Shown here: one piece after another, positions 9,756 to 18,789 of the stretch
How positions within the stretch are numbered: the stretch's first letter is position 1
Layout of the letters: every line of letters begins with the position of its first letter
Notes under the pieces: generated by a model
The model's database searches: none
What the model was told of the DNA's origin: nothing
Seen by the model: the letters and a program-made list of their open reading frames with translations, nothing else
NCBI GenBank assembly: GCA_012955965.1
Contig: JABBZI010000027.1
Location: forward strand, 1 to 53,960
Source: Clostridioides difficile
Lineage (GTDB): Bacteria; Bacillota; Clostridia; Peptostreptococcales; Peptostreptococcaceae
DNA: 53,960 nt
Direction: 5' to 3'
Position numbers and translations under genes: made by a program

Positions 9756-11267
9756 ATGAACACATCAAAAAAACTATTTAATGAACATGAGTTTTATGGT
9801 AAAAATATTTATCTATTGGGAACTTCAGAATTTGGCCCAGTAAACACTCCAATAAAAATAAACTCAATTTCTCATATGAATTCAACCTTTGGTAGAAAAG
9901 GCTCTTTAGTTAAAGCATATAAAATTATAAAAGAATCTAAATTAGATTGTAAAGTTTATCTATGCAAAGTTACAGGAGTGCATGCAGAAGTTTATTTAGA
10001 TGCAAAATATGCCAATGGTGAAATAATAAAAAACTGTATACATATTAAATCAAAGTATGCGAATGAAATATATAATAATATAGAAATAATAGTAAATCAG
10101 GATGATCTGCAGGTAATCTATCCCAAAAATTTAGGGGATTATGTATTAAAATATCCATATAAAAATTATCCTACACTATATGACTTATCAGAAGCTATAA
10201 ATAAAGATTCTCAAAAACTAAAAGGGATGATAATTTGTAGTATTTATTGCGATTCTTATATAGAAACAAAGGAGTCTATAAGTGAAGTAAATCAAAGTAT
10301 ATACAAGCTTAGTGGAGGATATAGTGGATTAGATTGCAATAAAAACACAATGTACAATAATTTAGATAACACATACACTATTTTGGAAGGGCTTGACATA
10401 GATATTATTATGCCTTTAGGAGTATACTATGATGATACATTTACAGATGATATAGAAAAAATAGATAAATATTATGACCTAACTAGAGAATATCTGACTC
10501 TGAAAGATGGAGAAAGATACTTAAATTTTTATGAACACTTACTTAATTTCTGTACAATCCAAATGAAAACAGGTATTATAACTCATGGTGTAATTGGACT
10601 TAATCCAACTAATGAGATTTGGATAGATGAGAAAGAATATATTGGTAGATTAGAATATTTTAAAAAGTTAAATAAAGTATCAAAATTTGATGAAAATTAC
10701 GAACAATTGATAAGTGTAGTAGCTGGTGATATGTATACTACATATGGTACTAATGTTGTAAATGCAAGTATTGTATATGCTCCTCTTATAGCCAGTTTAA
10801 ATATAATAGAAAATACTACAAATAAAGAAATTCCAGAATCATTTTCATTATTTAATACATTCGATATTTCAACAATAGAAAAAATGACTGAACTTGGATA
10901 TGTATCATTTAGATTTAGTCAGCTACTTAGAAGAGTAGTCGTATCAAATGGAATTACAATGAGTGAGCATACAGAATATAAGTATTTATGCAATGTAAGA
11001 ATGATTCAATTGACTATGTGTTATATAAAAAAATTGCTATATTCGCACATAGGTGAAAATATAGATGCTTTGCTATCATCTGGATATTTAAAAGAAAATT
11101 TAATACAATTGTTAGATGAATTAATAGATAAAGAAATTATAAGTGAATATATAATAAATGAATTGTCTAAACATAAGTCAGAAGAATTATTTTTAGATTT
11201 AAGTTTAAAAACAGTGTATATGTTAGAGTATGTTAAAACCTATAGTGGATTGAGTATAAGTAGGTGA
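9756..11267 (+). CDS. Short contractile tail sheath paralog
   Basis: About 503 residues from the ATG at 9756, which has AAAGGA upstream; an ATG at 9732 is in frame but lacks a ribosome binding site. The protein resembles the larger sheath at 11949 along its length: the YLLGTSEFGPV start of the N-terminal domain, a LSGGYSGLD segment, DIDIIMPLGVYYDD, HGVIGLNP and ISVVAGDMY. These are hallmarks of the phage tail sheath family. The C-terminal region is more divergent. It may form a special ring (cap or baseplate end) or be an alternative sheath. It begins the structural core and is followed four bases later by a small neck-like gene. Confidence 0.75.
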   Translation: MNTSKKLFNEHEFYGKNIYLLGTSEFGPVNTPIKINSISHMNSTFGRKGSLVKAYKIIKESKLDCKVYLCKVTGVHAEVYLDAKYANGEIIKNCIHIKSKYANEIYNNIEIIVNQDDLQVIYPKNLGDYVLKYPYKNYPTLYDLSEAINKDSQKLKGMIICSIYCDSYIETKESISEVNQSIYKLSGGYSGLDCNKNTMYNNLDNTYTILEGLDIDIIMPLGVYYDDTFTDDIEKIDKYYDLTREYLTLKDGERYLNFYEHLLNFCTIQMKTGIITHGVIGLNPTNEIWIDEKEYIGRLEYFKKLNKVSKFDENYEQLISVVAGDMYTTYGTNVVNASIVYAPLIASLNIIENTTNKEIPESFSLFNTFDISTIEKMTELGYVSFRFSQLLRRVVVSNGITMSEHTEYKYLCNVRMIQLTMCYIKKLLYSHIGENIDALLSSGYLKENLIQLLDELIDKEIISEYIINELSKHKSEELFLDLSLKTVYMLEYVKTYSGLSISR

Positions 11268-11271
11268 AAAA

Positions 11272-11877
11272 ATGGATATAGAATTTATGCAAAATAATAA
11301 AAATATACTTACGACTGAAGAACATATTGATAATTTTGAAAAAATGGAAGAAATATTAGGAGAGATTTTAAAAGTAGAATTAGAGGATAATTGGGGAGCA
11401 ATTTCCTTTGAGACAATAAAAAAAGATGAAACAAATAAAGTTATACTTCCACAAATAAATTATATTGTAAAATTAAGAGAAACATCTAAAGGAAAAAGTC
11501 ATAAACCAATGTTGACTGATGTAATAGATGAATTAAATGAAAATAAAGAAAAAACAGGTAAGGTCATTAGAGTATATAGACAAAGTTTTGATTGTATACT
11601 AGAATTTAGATTTCTAGCTAAAACACAAAGAGAATGTAGAAAACTTATGGAATATTTCGAAGATATAATAGTGTCTTATACAGGATTTCTAAAGAAAAAA
11701 GGTCTTGGGGAGATTTTCTTTTTAAAAGAGGTATCTACTGAAGATAACATAGGTTTTGATAAAAATATTTCAGTCAAAATATCTGAATATTTTATACGAT
11801 TAGAGAAAGTAAAGACTTTAAATGTTAATAAACTAAAAAGTATAGAAATGAAATTTTCTATACAGGATAGAATTTAA
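11272..11877 (+). CDS. Small neck / tail-terminator-like protein
   Basis: A 201-residue acidic and basic mixed protein with no signal peptide or membrane segment, placed between two sheath genes. The middle (YRQSFDCILEFRFLAKTQRE) looks like an alpha/beta fold of the kind seen in tail-terminator or gp15-like completion proteins, in which one side caps the sheath. I cannot name the family with certainty. The position right beside the sheath supports a role in tail completion. It ends at a small hairpin before the large sheath gene. Confidence 0.45.
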   Translation: MDIEFMQNNKNILTTEEHIDNFEKMEEILGEILKVELEDNWGAISFETIKKDETNKVILPQINYIVKLRETSKGKSHKPMLTDVIDELNENKEKTGKVIRVYRQSFDCILEFRFLAKTQRECRKLMEYFEDIIVSYTGFLKKKGLGEIFFLKEVSTEDNIGFDKNISVKISEYFIRLEKVKTLNVNKLKSIEMKFSIQDRI

Positions 11878-11949
11878 CCAAGAATAATGTGAATTTTGCT
11901 TGGTATAAAATCTGTAAAATCTACAAGATTTAAAGGAGGAAAACCTTTA
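11877..11949 (+). promoter_or_regulatory. Hairpins in the leader of the main sheath gene
   Basis: A 6-bp stem (ACCAAG 11877-11882 with CTTGGT 11899-11904) lies just after the upstream stop codon and has no T-run, so it is not a typical terminator. A second stem (TAAAGG 11931-11936 with CCTTTA 11944-11949) encloses the strong AGGAGG site and touches the ATG. These could stabilise the mRNA or tune translation of this highly needed protein; inferred only. Confidence 0.3.
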
Positions 11950-14255
11950 TGGCAAACTTAGGAAATTTGTATCCTAATCTTCCAGGAATGTTAGTTGAAT
12001 TTAAAGATGGTGGTTCTGCACTTAGATTTAGCTCAGATGAATACAATACTGATAGTATGTTGTTACTTGGTACAGCAGTTGATGGACCAGTAATGGAGCC
12101 AGTAGCTATAGATGACTCTTCTATAGAATTACTATTTGGCTCAGATATTAATTTAAATGGAATTCCCAATGGTTCAACATTAGTTCACTCATATAAGCAA
12201 GCTAGAGATGCTGGATGTAAAGATATAAGAGTGATGAGAATATCTGGTACATGTGCAACATCAAATATAAGTGCACCATCGCAAGTTGTTGAAAGAAATA
12301 AAAAAATAGATGAGGATTTATCTATTATTCAAGGCTGTGAAAAAACTGATATAAAACTAAGTGGGAAAGGAATTATTCCAAACTCAATTAGAGTATATGC
12401 AAAAGGAACTGAACTATTATCTGGATTCACATATAATGAATCTATAAAAAGTATATCAATAGAAAAAAATGCTTGTGATGCAGGGGTGCCTGTTTCAGTA
12501 TCTTATAGTTATAGATATTGGGTTGAGCAGAAACCAGAATATTTAACTTTAAATAAAGATAAAAAAATTTTTCTATCTAATATACCAAATGGAGCTGCTA
12601 TAGTAGCTACTTATGATGGTAAACCTATAGAGGATGACATTGAAATGAATGATAATGTTATAACAATGCCATCTTTAAGTGAAGGAGAAAAAGTAGCTGT
12701 TGGTTATAGGGTAGAAGTTGTTGGAGAAGATATAGAAACTCAATTAGATGAAAATATTTTTATGACAGCTACAACAACTCAAAAACTACTTTTAAGCAAT
12801 ACTCCAGTAGATGGAACACTTATATTATATGTTGGTGGAAGTAAAGTACTCGATTTAAACTCTTTTTCAATAGATAAAAAATCAAAGACTATAACTCTTA
12901 AAAAAGAATGTTTTGAAATGGGGCAAGTAGTATCAGTAAGTTATTATATGCCATTTAAAGAAAATATAGAAAGAAAAATAAGATTAAAATCTAGGTTTGC
13001 TGGAGATATATATAATTTAGGTCAAGTGAAAGTAGAAGATCTGAGAGATACTTTTGGCAATTATATAGGAAAATATGTAAAAATAATTAAGCCAGAATCT
13101 AAAATGAGTATTGGTGAAGAACCATTGATATTGTCAACTCTTGACTACATAACCTTTGGAGAGTTAGTAGATGCAATAAATACTTTACAAACAACATATT
13201 TTGCAGAAACAGATACACCAGAAGTACTAACAAAAGACTTGATAAAATCAGCTACATATTTTATAGGAGGCTCTAATGGTTTAGACATGAATAAAGAAGA
13301 TATGTTTAAGGCATTATCAGGAGAAAGGGATAGAAATGGATATATAGTAAAACAAGGTGCTTATCAGTTGCTTGAAAATTATAATGTAGATTGGATAGTA
13401 CCCTTAGGTGTTTATGCTGATGATAGACTATTTGACAGACATCAAAATTTTGCATATGAACTTGCTTTATTTTGTGCAGTCTTATCTTATAGAAATAAAT
13501 CTACATATGGCGTGATATCAATGAATCCATTAAAAGACACTTCTTTGTCAGGTGTTCAATTACACTCTAAATATTTAACACAATATAATAATGAGTTTTT
13601 AATGAAAGATGATAAAGGCTCTATAATTACTGATGGACAGGGAAATTGTATAGACCTTGGAAAGTTTATATCAGTGGTTGCAGGGCCTACACCTATAGTT
13701 GAACATAAGGTAAGTTCACTTAGAGAAGGAAATGCGGCAGTGCTTTATGCTGCTTTAAATACGAATATCTTACCATATTCATCTCCAACAAATAAGATAT
13801 TAAGTGGTGTAAAATCATTAAAGTACTCTTTTTCAAATGCACAATTAAATGATATAACAGGGAATAAATTTGTTTCATTCAATTCTAAAAAATTAAATAG
13901 CAGAACTTGTTTAAATAAGGTTTTTGTAGTGGATGCTCCAACATCCGCAAAGAAAGATAGTGTATACTCAAAATTATCTACATTAAAGGTTATGAGAGCA
14001 GTAACTGATAATATAAGAGAAGTAGCAGACCCATTTATAGGGGAAGCAAATACAATAGAGCAGAGAAATGCATTAAGTGCAACAATTGCAAAGAGATTAG
14101 ATACATTACTATTACAAGGAGCTATACTAGATTATAGTTTTAACCTAATAGCAACACAACAAGATTTAATATTAGGACAGGCTAAGCTAGAAGTTGGTAT
14201 AGTAGCACCACAAGAACTTAGAAAAATAACCACTATAGTAGGTTTAAAAAAATAA
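11949..14255 (+). CDS. Main contractile tail sheath protein with inserted Ig-like domains
   Basis: A 768-residue protein with a very strong ribosome binding site (AAAGGAGG). The sheath fold is recognisable: N-terminal LLLGTAVDGPV, YFIGGSNGLD, VDWIVPLGVYADD, YGVISMNP, FISVVAGPTP, and a C-terminal domain ending KLEVGIVAPQELRKI. Typical sheaths are about 350-700 residues. The extra length comes from about residues 127-336, which hold three similar beta modules, each ending in a pattern like GQVVSVSYY; they probably project outward from the sheath. The protein polymerises around the tube and contracts to drive it into the target envelope. It is the main sheath candidate because of its strong translation signal and closeness to the tube gene. 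Confidence 0.88.
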   Translation: MANLGNLYPNLPGMLVEFKDGGSALRFSSDEYNTDSMLLLGTAVDGPVMEPVAIDDSSIELLFGSDINLNGIPNGSTLVHSYKQARDAGCKDIRVMRISGTCATSNISAPSQVVERNKKIDEDLSIIQGCEKTDIKLSGKGIIPNSIRVYAKGTELLSGFTYNESIKSISIEKNACDAGVPVSVSYSYRYWVEQKPEYLTLNKDKKIFLSNIPNGAAIVATYDGKPIEDDIEMNDNVITMPSLSEGEKVAVGYRVEVVGEDIETQLDENIFMTATTTQKLLLSNTPVDGTLILYVGGSKVLDLNSFSIDKKSKTITLKKECFEMGQVVSVSYYMPFKENIERKIRLKSRFAGDIYNLGQVKVEDLRDTFGNYIGKYVKIIKPESKMSIGEEPLILSTLDYITFGELVDAINTLQTTYFAETDTPEVLTKDLIKSATYFIGGSNGLDMNKEDMFKALSGERDRNGYIVKQGAYQLLENYNVDWIVPLGVYADDRLFDRHQNFAYELALFCAVLSYRNKSTYGVISMNPLKDTSLSGVQLHSKYLTQYNNEFLMKDDKGSIITDGQGNCIDLGKFISVVAGPTPIVEHKVSSLREGNAAVLYAALNTNILPYSSPTNKILSGVKSLKYSFSNAQLNDITGNKFVSFNSKKLNSRTCLNKVFVVDAPTSAKKDSVYSKLSTLKVMRAVTDNIREVADPFIGEANTIEQRNALSATIAKRLDTLLLQGAILDYSFNLIATQQDLILGQAKLEVGIVAPQELRKITTIVGLKK

Positions 14256-14302
14256 AATGGAAGAAAATATCCATTTAGATTTAATGGTTAGGAGATATCA
14301 CT

Positions 14303-14983
14303 ATGGCAAGCACGAATATAAACACACTAACAGCATTTTCTGGAGCTGATTTAATTGTAAGCTTTGCAAATCAAGTTATTGGAGAATTACAAAAAATATC
14401 ATGGAGTATAGAACGTGAAAAAAAGCCAGTATATACATTAGGGAGTCCAGATGCACGAAGTTTTTCAAGTGGAAAAAGAGAGATTAAAGGGTCATTAGTA
14501 TTTGCTATGTTTGACCAAGATTCTCTAATTAAATCTATGAAAAGCATTTTAAAATCACCAGAATCTACAGTATTTACAACTTCAGGAACTTTAGCTATAA
14601 CTGAAGAGGAAAATTTTATAAATGCAGTAGAAATGTTGAAGTGGAATGTTACAGCACAAGATGCTATGAATAGGAATAGTAAGTCTAAGTATAATGAAAA
14701 TAATTCTAGAGTAAGTGATGAAAACTTTAAAGTACCTAATGGATTTAGTCCGATAAGAGATAATAGAATAGTTTATTTAGATTCTTTGCCACCATTTGAT
14801 ATAACAATGACATTTGGAAATGAACAAGGTCAATGCGCATTTCAAAAAATATATGATGTTGATATAGTAGATGAATTTAGTGAGGTATCTATTGATACAA
14901 TCGTCTTAGAGAAAAAGCTAAATTATAGAGCTAGAAAAATATCACCACTTATACAAGGTGTGTACTCAAAAGATGAAAAATAA
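14303..14983 (+). CDS. Tail tube protein
   Basis: A 226-residue protein directly after the main sheath gene, the classic place for the inner tube protein. It begins with an ATG behind AGGAGA. The middle shows a beta-rich pattern shared with the next two genes: KPVYTLGSPDARSFSSGKR, then KGSLVFAMF, and later PFDITMTFGNEQG and YDVDIVDEFSEVSIDTI. This matches tube proteins of SPO1/Twort-type contractile phages in layout. It would stack as hexamers inside the sheath. A terminator-like hairpin follows it, so it could be made in excess over downstream genes. Confidence 0.75.
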   Translation: MASTNINTLTAFSGADLIVSFANQVIGELQKISWSIEREKKPVYTLGSPDARSFSSGKREIKGSLVFAMFDQDSLIKSMKSILKSPESTVFTTSGTLAITEEENFINAVEMLKWNVTAQDAMNRNSKSKYNENNSRVSDENFKVPNGFSPIRDNRIVYLDSLPPFDITMTFGNEQGQCAFQKIYDVDIVDEFSEVSIDTIVLEKKLNYRARKISPLIQGVYSKDEK

Positions 14984-15000
14984 AAATAAATCATAAAATT

Positions 15001-15066
15001 AAAAAACTCATGTAGTTAAATCTTTGTAAGTATATTTTGTGTATTTAAAAACTACATGGGTTTTTT
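15001..15066 (+). terminator. Long hairpin with T-run between the first and second tube genes
   Basis: A 17-bp stem pairs 15001-15017 (AAAAAACTCATGTAGTT) with 15050-15066 (AACTACATGGGTTTTTT), with one G-T pair and a loop of about 32 bases. The 3' arm ends in six Ts, and the matching A-run would also allow termination from the other side. It is probably a partial terminator that sets sheath and tube above the rest of the operon, or the end of one transcript. Confidence 0.75.
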
Positions 15067-15097
15067 CTAAATATAAATAAAAAGAGAGGTAAATAAA

Positions 15098-15715
15098 ATG
15101 GATTTAGATAATACTTTTTACAAAGCATTCTCAAGTACAGATTCTCTCGCATTTATTTTATTTCCAGAATCTAAGCCAATTCTTTTAGGTAGCTTGACAA
15201 GTATATCCTACTCAATTCAAAGAAATAAAAAGCCAGTAGCATCGATAGGAAGTACACATGTATCTGGATATACTCGAGGACCTAAAATGATTTCTGGGAA
15301 AATGGATTTTACTTTAATAAATCAGAATCTAATAAGTGATTTGACAAATAAAGTTTCAATTTTATCTAATAAAAAAAAGATTAGTTCAGATGAATTGCCC
15401 TTATTTGATGTGATGATAGTGTCTTTAAATGAATACAAATATGCCACACAAATGATGATATATGGCATAGATATTACCAATGATAGTCAAATTATTTCTA
15501 TTGAGGATGTTTTTATAAAAAATATAATTCACTTTGTAGCAATGGATTTGAAGGATTTTGCAGATTTAGAAACTCATAAAACAGTATCAAATAATATAAG
15601 TAATTCAAATATATACTCAAATTCAGTATTCTATTATGATTTTACGATTGAAGGATATGAATATTCAAAAAAAAGCAATTTGAAAGGCGTTAAATATGAC
15701 AAATTTAAACTTTGA
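15098..15715 (+). CDS. Second tail-tube-family protein
   Basis: A 205-residue protein behind AGAGAGG. It is a divergent relative of the tube protein at 14303: the RNKKPVASIGSTHVSGYTRG segment, then SGKMDFTLINQN, and a later LPLFDVMIVSLNEY and YGIDITNDSQIISIEDVFI follow the same order. Contractile systems often use a dedicated tube-like protein to start the tube on the baseplate hub, and this position (between tube and chaperone/hub genes) fits that. A second tube variant is the alternative. Its last 20 bases overlap the next gene. Confidence 0.65.
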   Translation: MDLDNTFYKAFSSTDSLAFILFPESKPILLGSLTSISYSIQRNKKPVASIGSTHVSGYTRGPKMISGKMDFTLINQNLISDLTNKVSILSNKKKISSDELPLFDVMIVSLNEYKYATQMMIYGIDITNDSQIISIEDVFIKNIIHFVAMDLKDFADLETHKTVSNNISNSNIYSNSVFYYDFTIEGYEYSKKSNLKGVKYDKFKL

Positions 15716-16820
15716 TGATGTAAATAAAAAAAGGAGAGATTATAGTACATATAAAGAAGAGTTTTATGGTAGTTCAGATGTATTGATTTATATAAATGGA
15801 AAACATAATAAACAAATATCTGCAATAAAATTTTATGTCAAAGAACAAAGTAAACCTATTTATGGATATACATCTAATACATTTGATAATATAGCTATTG
15901 GAAATAGGATAGTATTAGGTTATATAAAAATCCCTGTCAGCAATGCTTTAAAAAATTTCTCTAATTCTTTAGAACAAAATATAAATACTTGTGATGAGTC
16001 TATTTCAAATAAAAAAGAAAAAATATCTATACCAGATTGGATATATGGATATGATTTAAGAAATCTAAATGATAAATGTATATATGGAGAATATGACAAT
16101 GTCTTATATAAAAATCAATGTAATGTATATGACAATGATGTCTCATTTCTTTATGATAAATCTCTGTTCTATGTTAATTTTGATAGCAAATATGATATTA
16201 GAGTACATTCTGTTCAAACAGCTTTAGTATATATGGGATATATGTATGAGGAACGAAGCTTTAGTGAATTAAAATATGGTTATTATTGTGTGTGTACATA
16301 TGATATGATTAAGATTTTTCAAAAAGAACATAAGATAATACCAACTGGAAGATTGTGTAAGAAGACCTGGAGTTTGATATTTAGAAAATTATATTCCAAT
16401 TATAATATAATTATTTTGAAGAATAGTGAAAAAGAAATCTGTATTAAAGATAAACAAGAAGAGAATCAATATAAATCGCCTTGTAATCTAAAAGCTATAA
16501 ATTCTTTTATATATGATGAAGTAGAATGTGATTATAATTTGATTGATGCTTTAATAGATGATTGTTATTATGGAGAGAATAAGCAAAAGTTTGACGTAGA
16601 AGATTCAGACTATCAAATTTCTTTTAATCCTAATAATATAAATACACTTAAAAAGAGTAAGTTTTCTATAAGTCTTATATATGGAGACAAAAAAGAAAAA
16701 TATAGAAAAATTATTGGAGTATCACCTATATCAGTAAGTCAAGAAATAGATACAACAGGAAATCCTGTATACGATATTTATGAATTTATAGCAAAAGATG
16801 TAATTGAAATTAACAATTAA
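15696..16820 (+). CDS. Tube-family baseplate protein carrying a peptidoglycan-binding domain
   Basis: A 374-residue protein. The N-terminus repeats the tube pattern (EQSKPIYGYTSNTFDNIAIG, then GYIKIPVSNAL). Residues about 167-231 form a peptidoglycan-binding type 1 domain: VQTALVYMGY, then FQKEHKIIPTGRLCKKTW. The end returns to tube-like sequence (FSISLIYGDKKEKYRKIIGV, then ...VYDIYEFIAKDVIEI), so the domain is inserted inside the tube fold. By analogy with tube-like proteins bearing LysM domains in injection systems, it probably joins tube to hub and touches the cell wall. It overlaps the preceding gene by 20 bases. Confidence 0.65.
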   Translation: MTNLNFDDVNKKRRDYSTYKEEFYGSSDVLIYINGKHNKQISAIKFYVKEQSKPIYGYTSNTFDNIAIGNRIVLGYIKIPVSNALKNFSNSLEQNINTCDESISNKKEKISIPDWIYGYDLRNLNDKCIYGEYDNVLYKNQCNVYDNDVSFLYDKSLFYVNFDSKYDIRVHSVQTALVYMGYMYEERSFSELKYGYYCVCTYDMIKIFQKEHKIIPTGRLCKKTWSLIFRKLYSNYNIIILKNSEKEICIKDKQEENQYKSPCNLKAINSFIYDEVECDYNLIDALIDDCYYGENKQKFDVEDSDYQISFNPNNINTLKKSKFSISLIYGDKKEKYRKIIGVSPISVSQEIDTTGNPVYDIYEFIAKDVIEINN

Positions 16821-16841
16821 ATAGTGTTTGGAGGAGATTAA

Positions 16842-17324
16842 ATGAATTATGATGAAAAAAAAATAGATTTATTGGCAAAACAGGCTAAGTTGGATTTAGA
16901 ATCTCAATATGGAAAAAATATAGATGAAATTGATTTATATGCAGATGTTTTTAATGATGGCAGTAAAAATGAAAAACTGAAAGATTTAGCGTTAGAAGAT
17001 ACACCATTATTTAAAGATGGACCAGGGACAATTCAATTACAAACATGGAAAAAGAAATGGTCTGATTATGATATATATATGATTGATATTTTAAAAAAAA
17101 GGTTTATATTTAGAACGATTAATAGATTTGAATATAAGCAGTTATTGTCTCTTCAAAATATTGATACTTTAGAACGTGAAGAAATTATATGCCAAACTGT
17201 GACATTATGGCCAGAAAACTATGATTGGAAAGATAATTCTAAGGCAGGATTAGCAACTTCATATTCTGAAGTTATTATGGAGAAGTCAGGTTTTACAAAA
17301 GATTTTGTGATAGAGGTAATATAG
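16842..17324 (+). CDS. Tail assembly chaperone-like protein
   Basis: A 160-residue cytoplasmic protein behind a perfect GGAGGAG site. It has an acidic N-terminus, a KKRFIFRTINRFEYKQLL segment, the ICQTVTLWPENYDW motif and a helical end (LATSYSEVIMEKSGF). The next gene repeats this plan (IYPEEF, ...SSVAGLTDEISKKLIYES). In many tailed phages two related chaperone products, often linked by a frameshift, precede the tape-measure gene and coat it during tail assembly. Placement and pairing support that role; the family assignment is by pattern only. Confidence 0.5.
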   Translation: MNYDEKKIDLLAKQAKLDLESQYGKNIDEIDLYADVFNDGSKNEKLKDLALEDTPLFKDGPGTIQLQTWKKKWSDYDIYMIDILKKRFIFRTINRFEYKQLLSLQNIDTLEREEIICQTVTLWPENYDWKDNSKAGLATSYSEVIMEKSGFTKDFVIEVI

Positions 17325-17325
17325 A

Positions 17326-18393
17326 ATGCTTTCAATACAAGATATTATAAATATAAAAGAAAAAATGGGTTATAAAAAATTAATTCATATCAAATTTGGC
17401 ACACATGAATATATATTTAAATTGATTAATCTAAATATATATATGAAAGCTAGTATTATTTCTAATACATACGAAGAGTTTAATGATTTTATATGTCAAT
17501 CTGCATTAATATATCCTGAGGAATTTATTTTTTCAAAAAGTTCAGTGGCAGGATTAACAGATGAAATTTCTAAAAAACTAATTTATGAATCTCATATTTT
17601 AGATGAAAGTTCAATAGTAAATTGTTTTGAGGAAAGTAGAGGAAAACTTAATACTTTTTTAGAACAAAGTAAGCTATTTGTAAAAGCAGCATTTCCAGAT
17701 ATTTCCTTTAAAGAAATATGTGATTGGGATTATGAGAAGCTTATGGATATGACAGCTAAGTCTGAATATATTCTTAAACTAAGAGGTGTAGATGTAAATC
17801 TTGAATATGACAAAGACTATTTAAATAATAAATCTAATAAAGAATATATGAATAGTCAAAATAAGATAAAAAGTTTAAACAAGAAAAACCTCAAAATTAA
17901 TTATATAAAACCTAAATACTATCATCTAGATTCTAATAAATTTATAAATACAAAATGGGACACTCCAGATAAACTAAAAGTGATAGAGAATAAAAATATA
18001 CAAAAACTAAATATAGAAACTAAATATATAGACTCAAATGTTTTGAACATAGGGAATAAAAATAATAAAGATAATATTACTTATTCAATATGTAAAAAAG
18101 ATAATAATAAAGACTCTACTGAAAATGAAGATGACTTTAAAAATGGTAATTATAGAATTAATTCTAAAATAAATGATTTTTATATCGACGAAAGTTTAAA
18201 AGATTATAACAACATATCAAAGATTCATTTAGAAATAAGAGATATTTTAAATAGAGCAGGATATAAAAATATTGATATAAATTATATTTTAGGTGGAAAA
18301 GATTCAAATATAGATTTAAATTTTTATGAAAACAGACTTGAAAAACTTAAAATAAAGATGTTAAAAATGATTGGAGATATTATACATGAATAG
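17326..18393 (+). CDS. Second tail assembly chaperone-like protein with Lys/Asn-rich extension
   Basis: A 355-residue protein starting one base after the previous stop. Residues 1-165 mirror the preceding protein: FKLINLNIYMKASII, ICQSALIYPEEFIF, AGLTDEISKKLIYESHIL. The rest is low-complexity, rich in Lys, Asn and Asp, ending in a short helical part with GYKNIDINYILGGKDS. In many phages the longer chaperone arises by a frameshift; here both are separate genes. It is not long or helical enough to be a tape measure itself. Confidence 0.45.
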   Translation: MLSIQDIINIKEKMGYKKLIHIKFGTHEYIFKLINLNIYMKASIISNTYEEFNDFICQSALIYPEEFIFSKSSVAGLTDEISKKLIYESHILDESSIVNCFEESRGKLNTFLEQSKLFVKAAFPDISFKEICDWDYEKLMDMTAKSEYILKLRGVDVNLEYDKDYLNNKSNKEYMNSQNKIKSLNKKNLKINYIKPKYYHLDSNKFINTKWDTPDKLKVIENKNIQKLNIETKYIDSNVLNIGNKNNKDNITYSICKKDNNKDSTENEDDFKNGNYRINSKINDFYIDESLKDYNNISKIHLEIRDILNRAGYKNIDINYILGGKDSNIDLNFYENRLEKLKIKMLKMIGDIIHE

Positions 18394-18751
18394 TATAAAT
18401 AATATTGAAGAAAAATTTTATGAAGAATATGAAAACTTTTTATTAGGAAGAGGAATAAAAGCTAAGGTAGTTTTTAATAATATTAAATCTAAATTAAATG
18501 ACGAATATTATAATTCAGAAAGTAAAGATAACATAATAGAAGATGATATTTTGATAAACAATGATAAAGCATTAAATATGAAAATATCTGCTCAATCCCC
18601 TTTAGATGCTAATATAGATTATGGTGAAAAGATTATAAAAAAATTATTTAAAAATATAAAAAATTTAAATATAAGAACTACAATACAAGATGATAGAAAA
18701 GATATAACAAGCGATGAAATTGAAAGCATAATATCTAAAATCATTTTATGA
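18386..18751 (+). CDS. Small hypothetical tail protein
   Basis: A 121-residue protein using the ATG at 18386 behind TTGGAG; a TTG at 18371 is in frame but worse placed. It overlaps the previous gene by 8 bases, so translation is probably coupled. The N-terminus is helical and charged (IEEKFYEEYENFLLGRG), and the middle is acidic. No recognised domain. It lies where a tape-measure gene would be expected but is far too short to be one. Confidence 0.4.
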   Translation: MNSINNIEEKFYEEYENFLLGRGIKAKVVFNNIKSKLNDEYYNSESKDNIIEDDILINNDKALNMKISAQSPLDANIDYGEKIIKKLFKNIKNLNIRTTIQDDRKDITSDEIESIISKIIL

Positions 18752-18789
18752 ATTTATAAAAGTACTTATGAGCTAAAGAGGGTGAATTT

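Noticed and set aside
17085-17110. Run of eight As in the first chaperone-like gene as a programmed frameshift site
   Set aside because: A -1 shift meets a TAG within a few codons and does not lead into the next gene, which has its own start.
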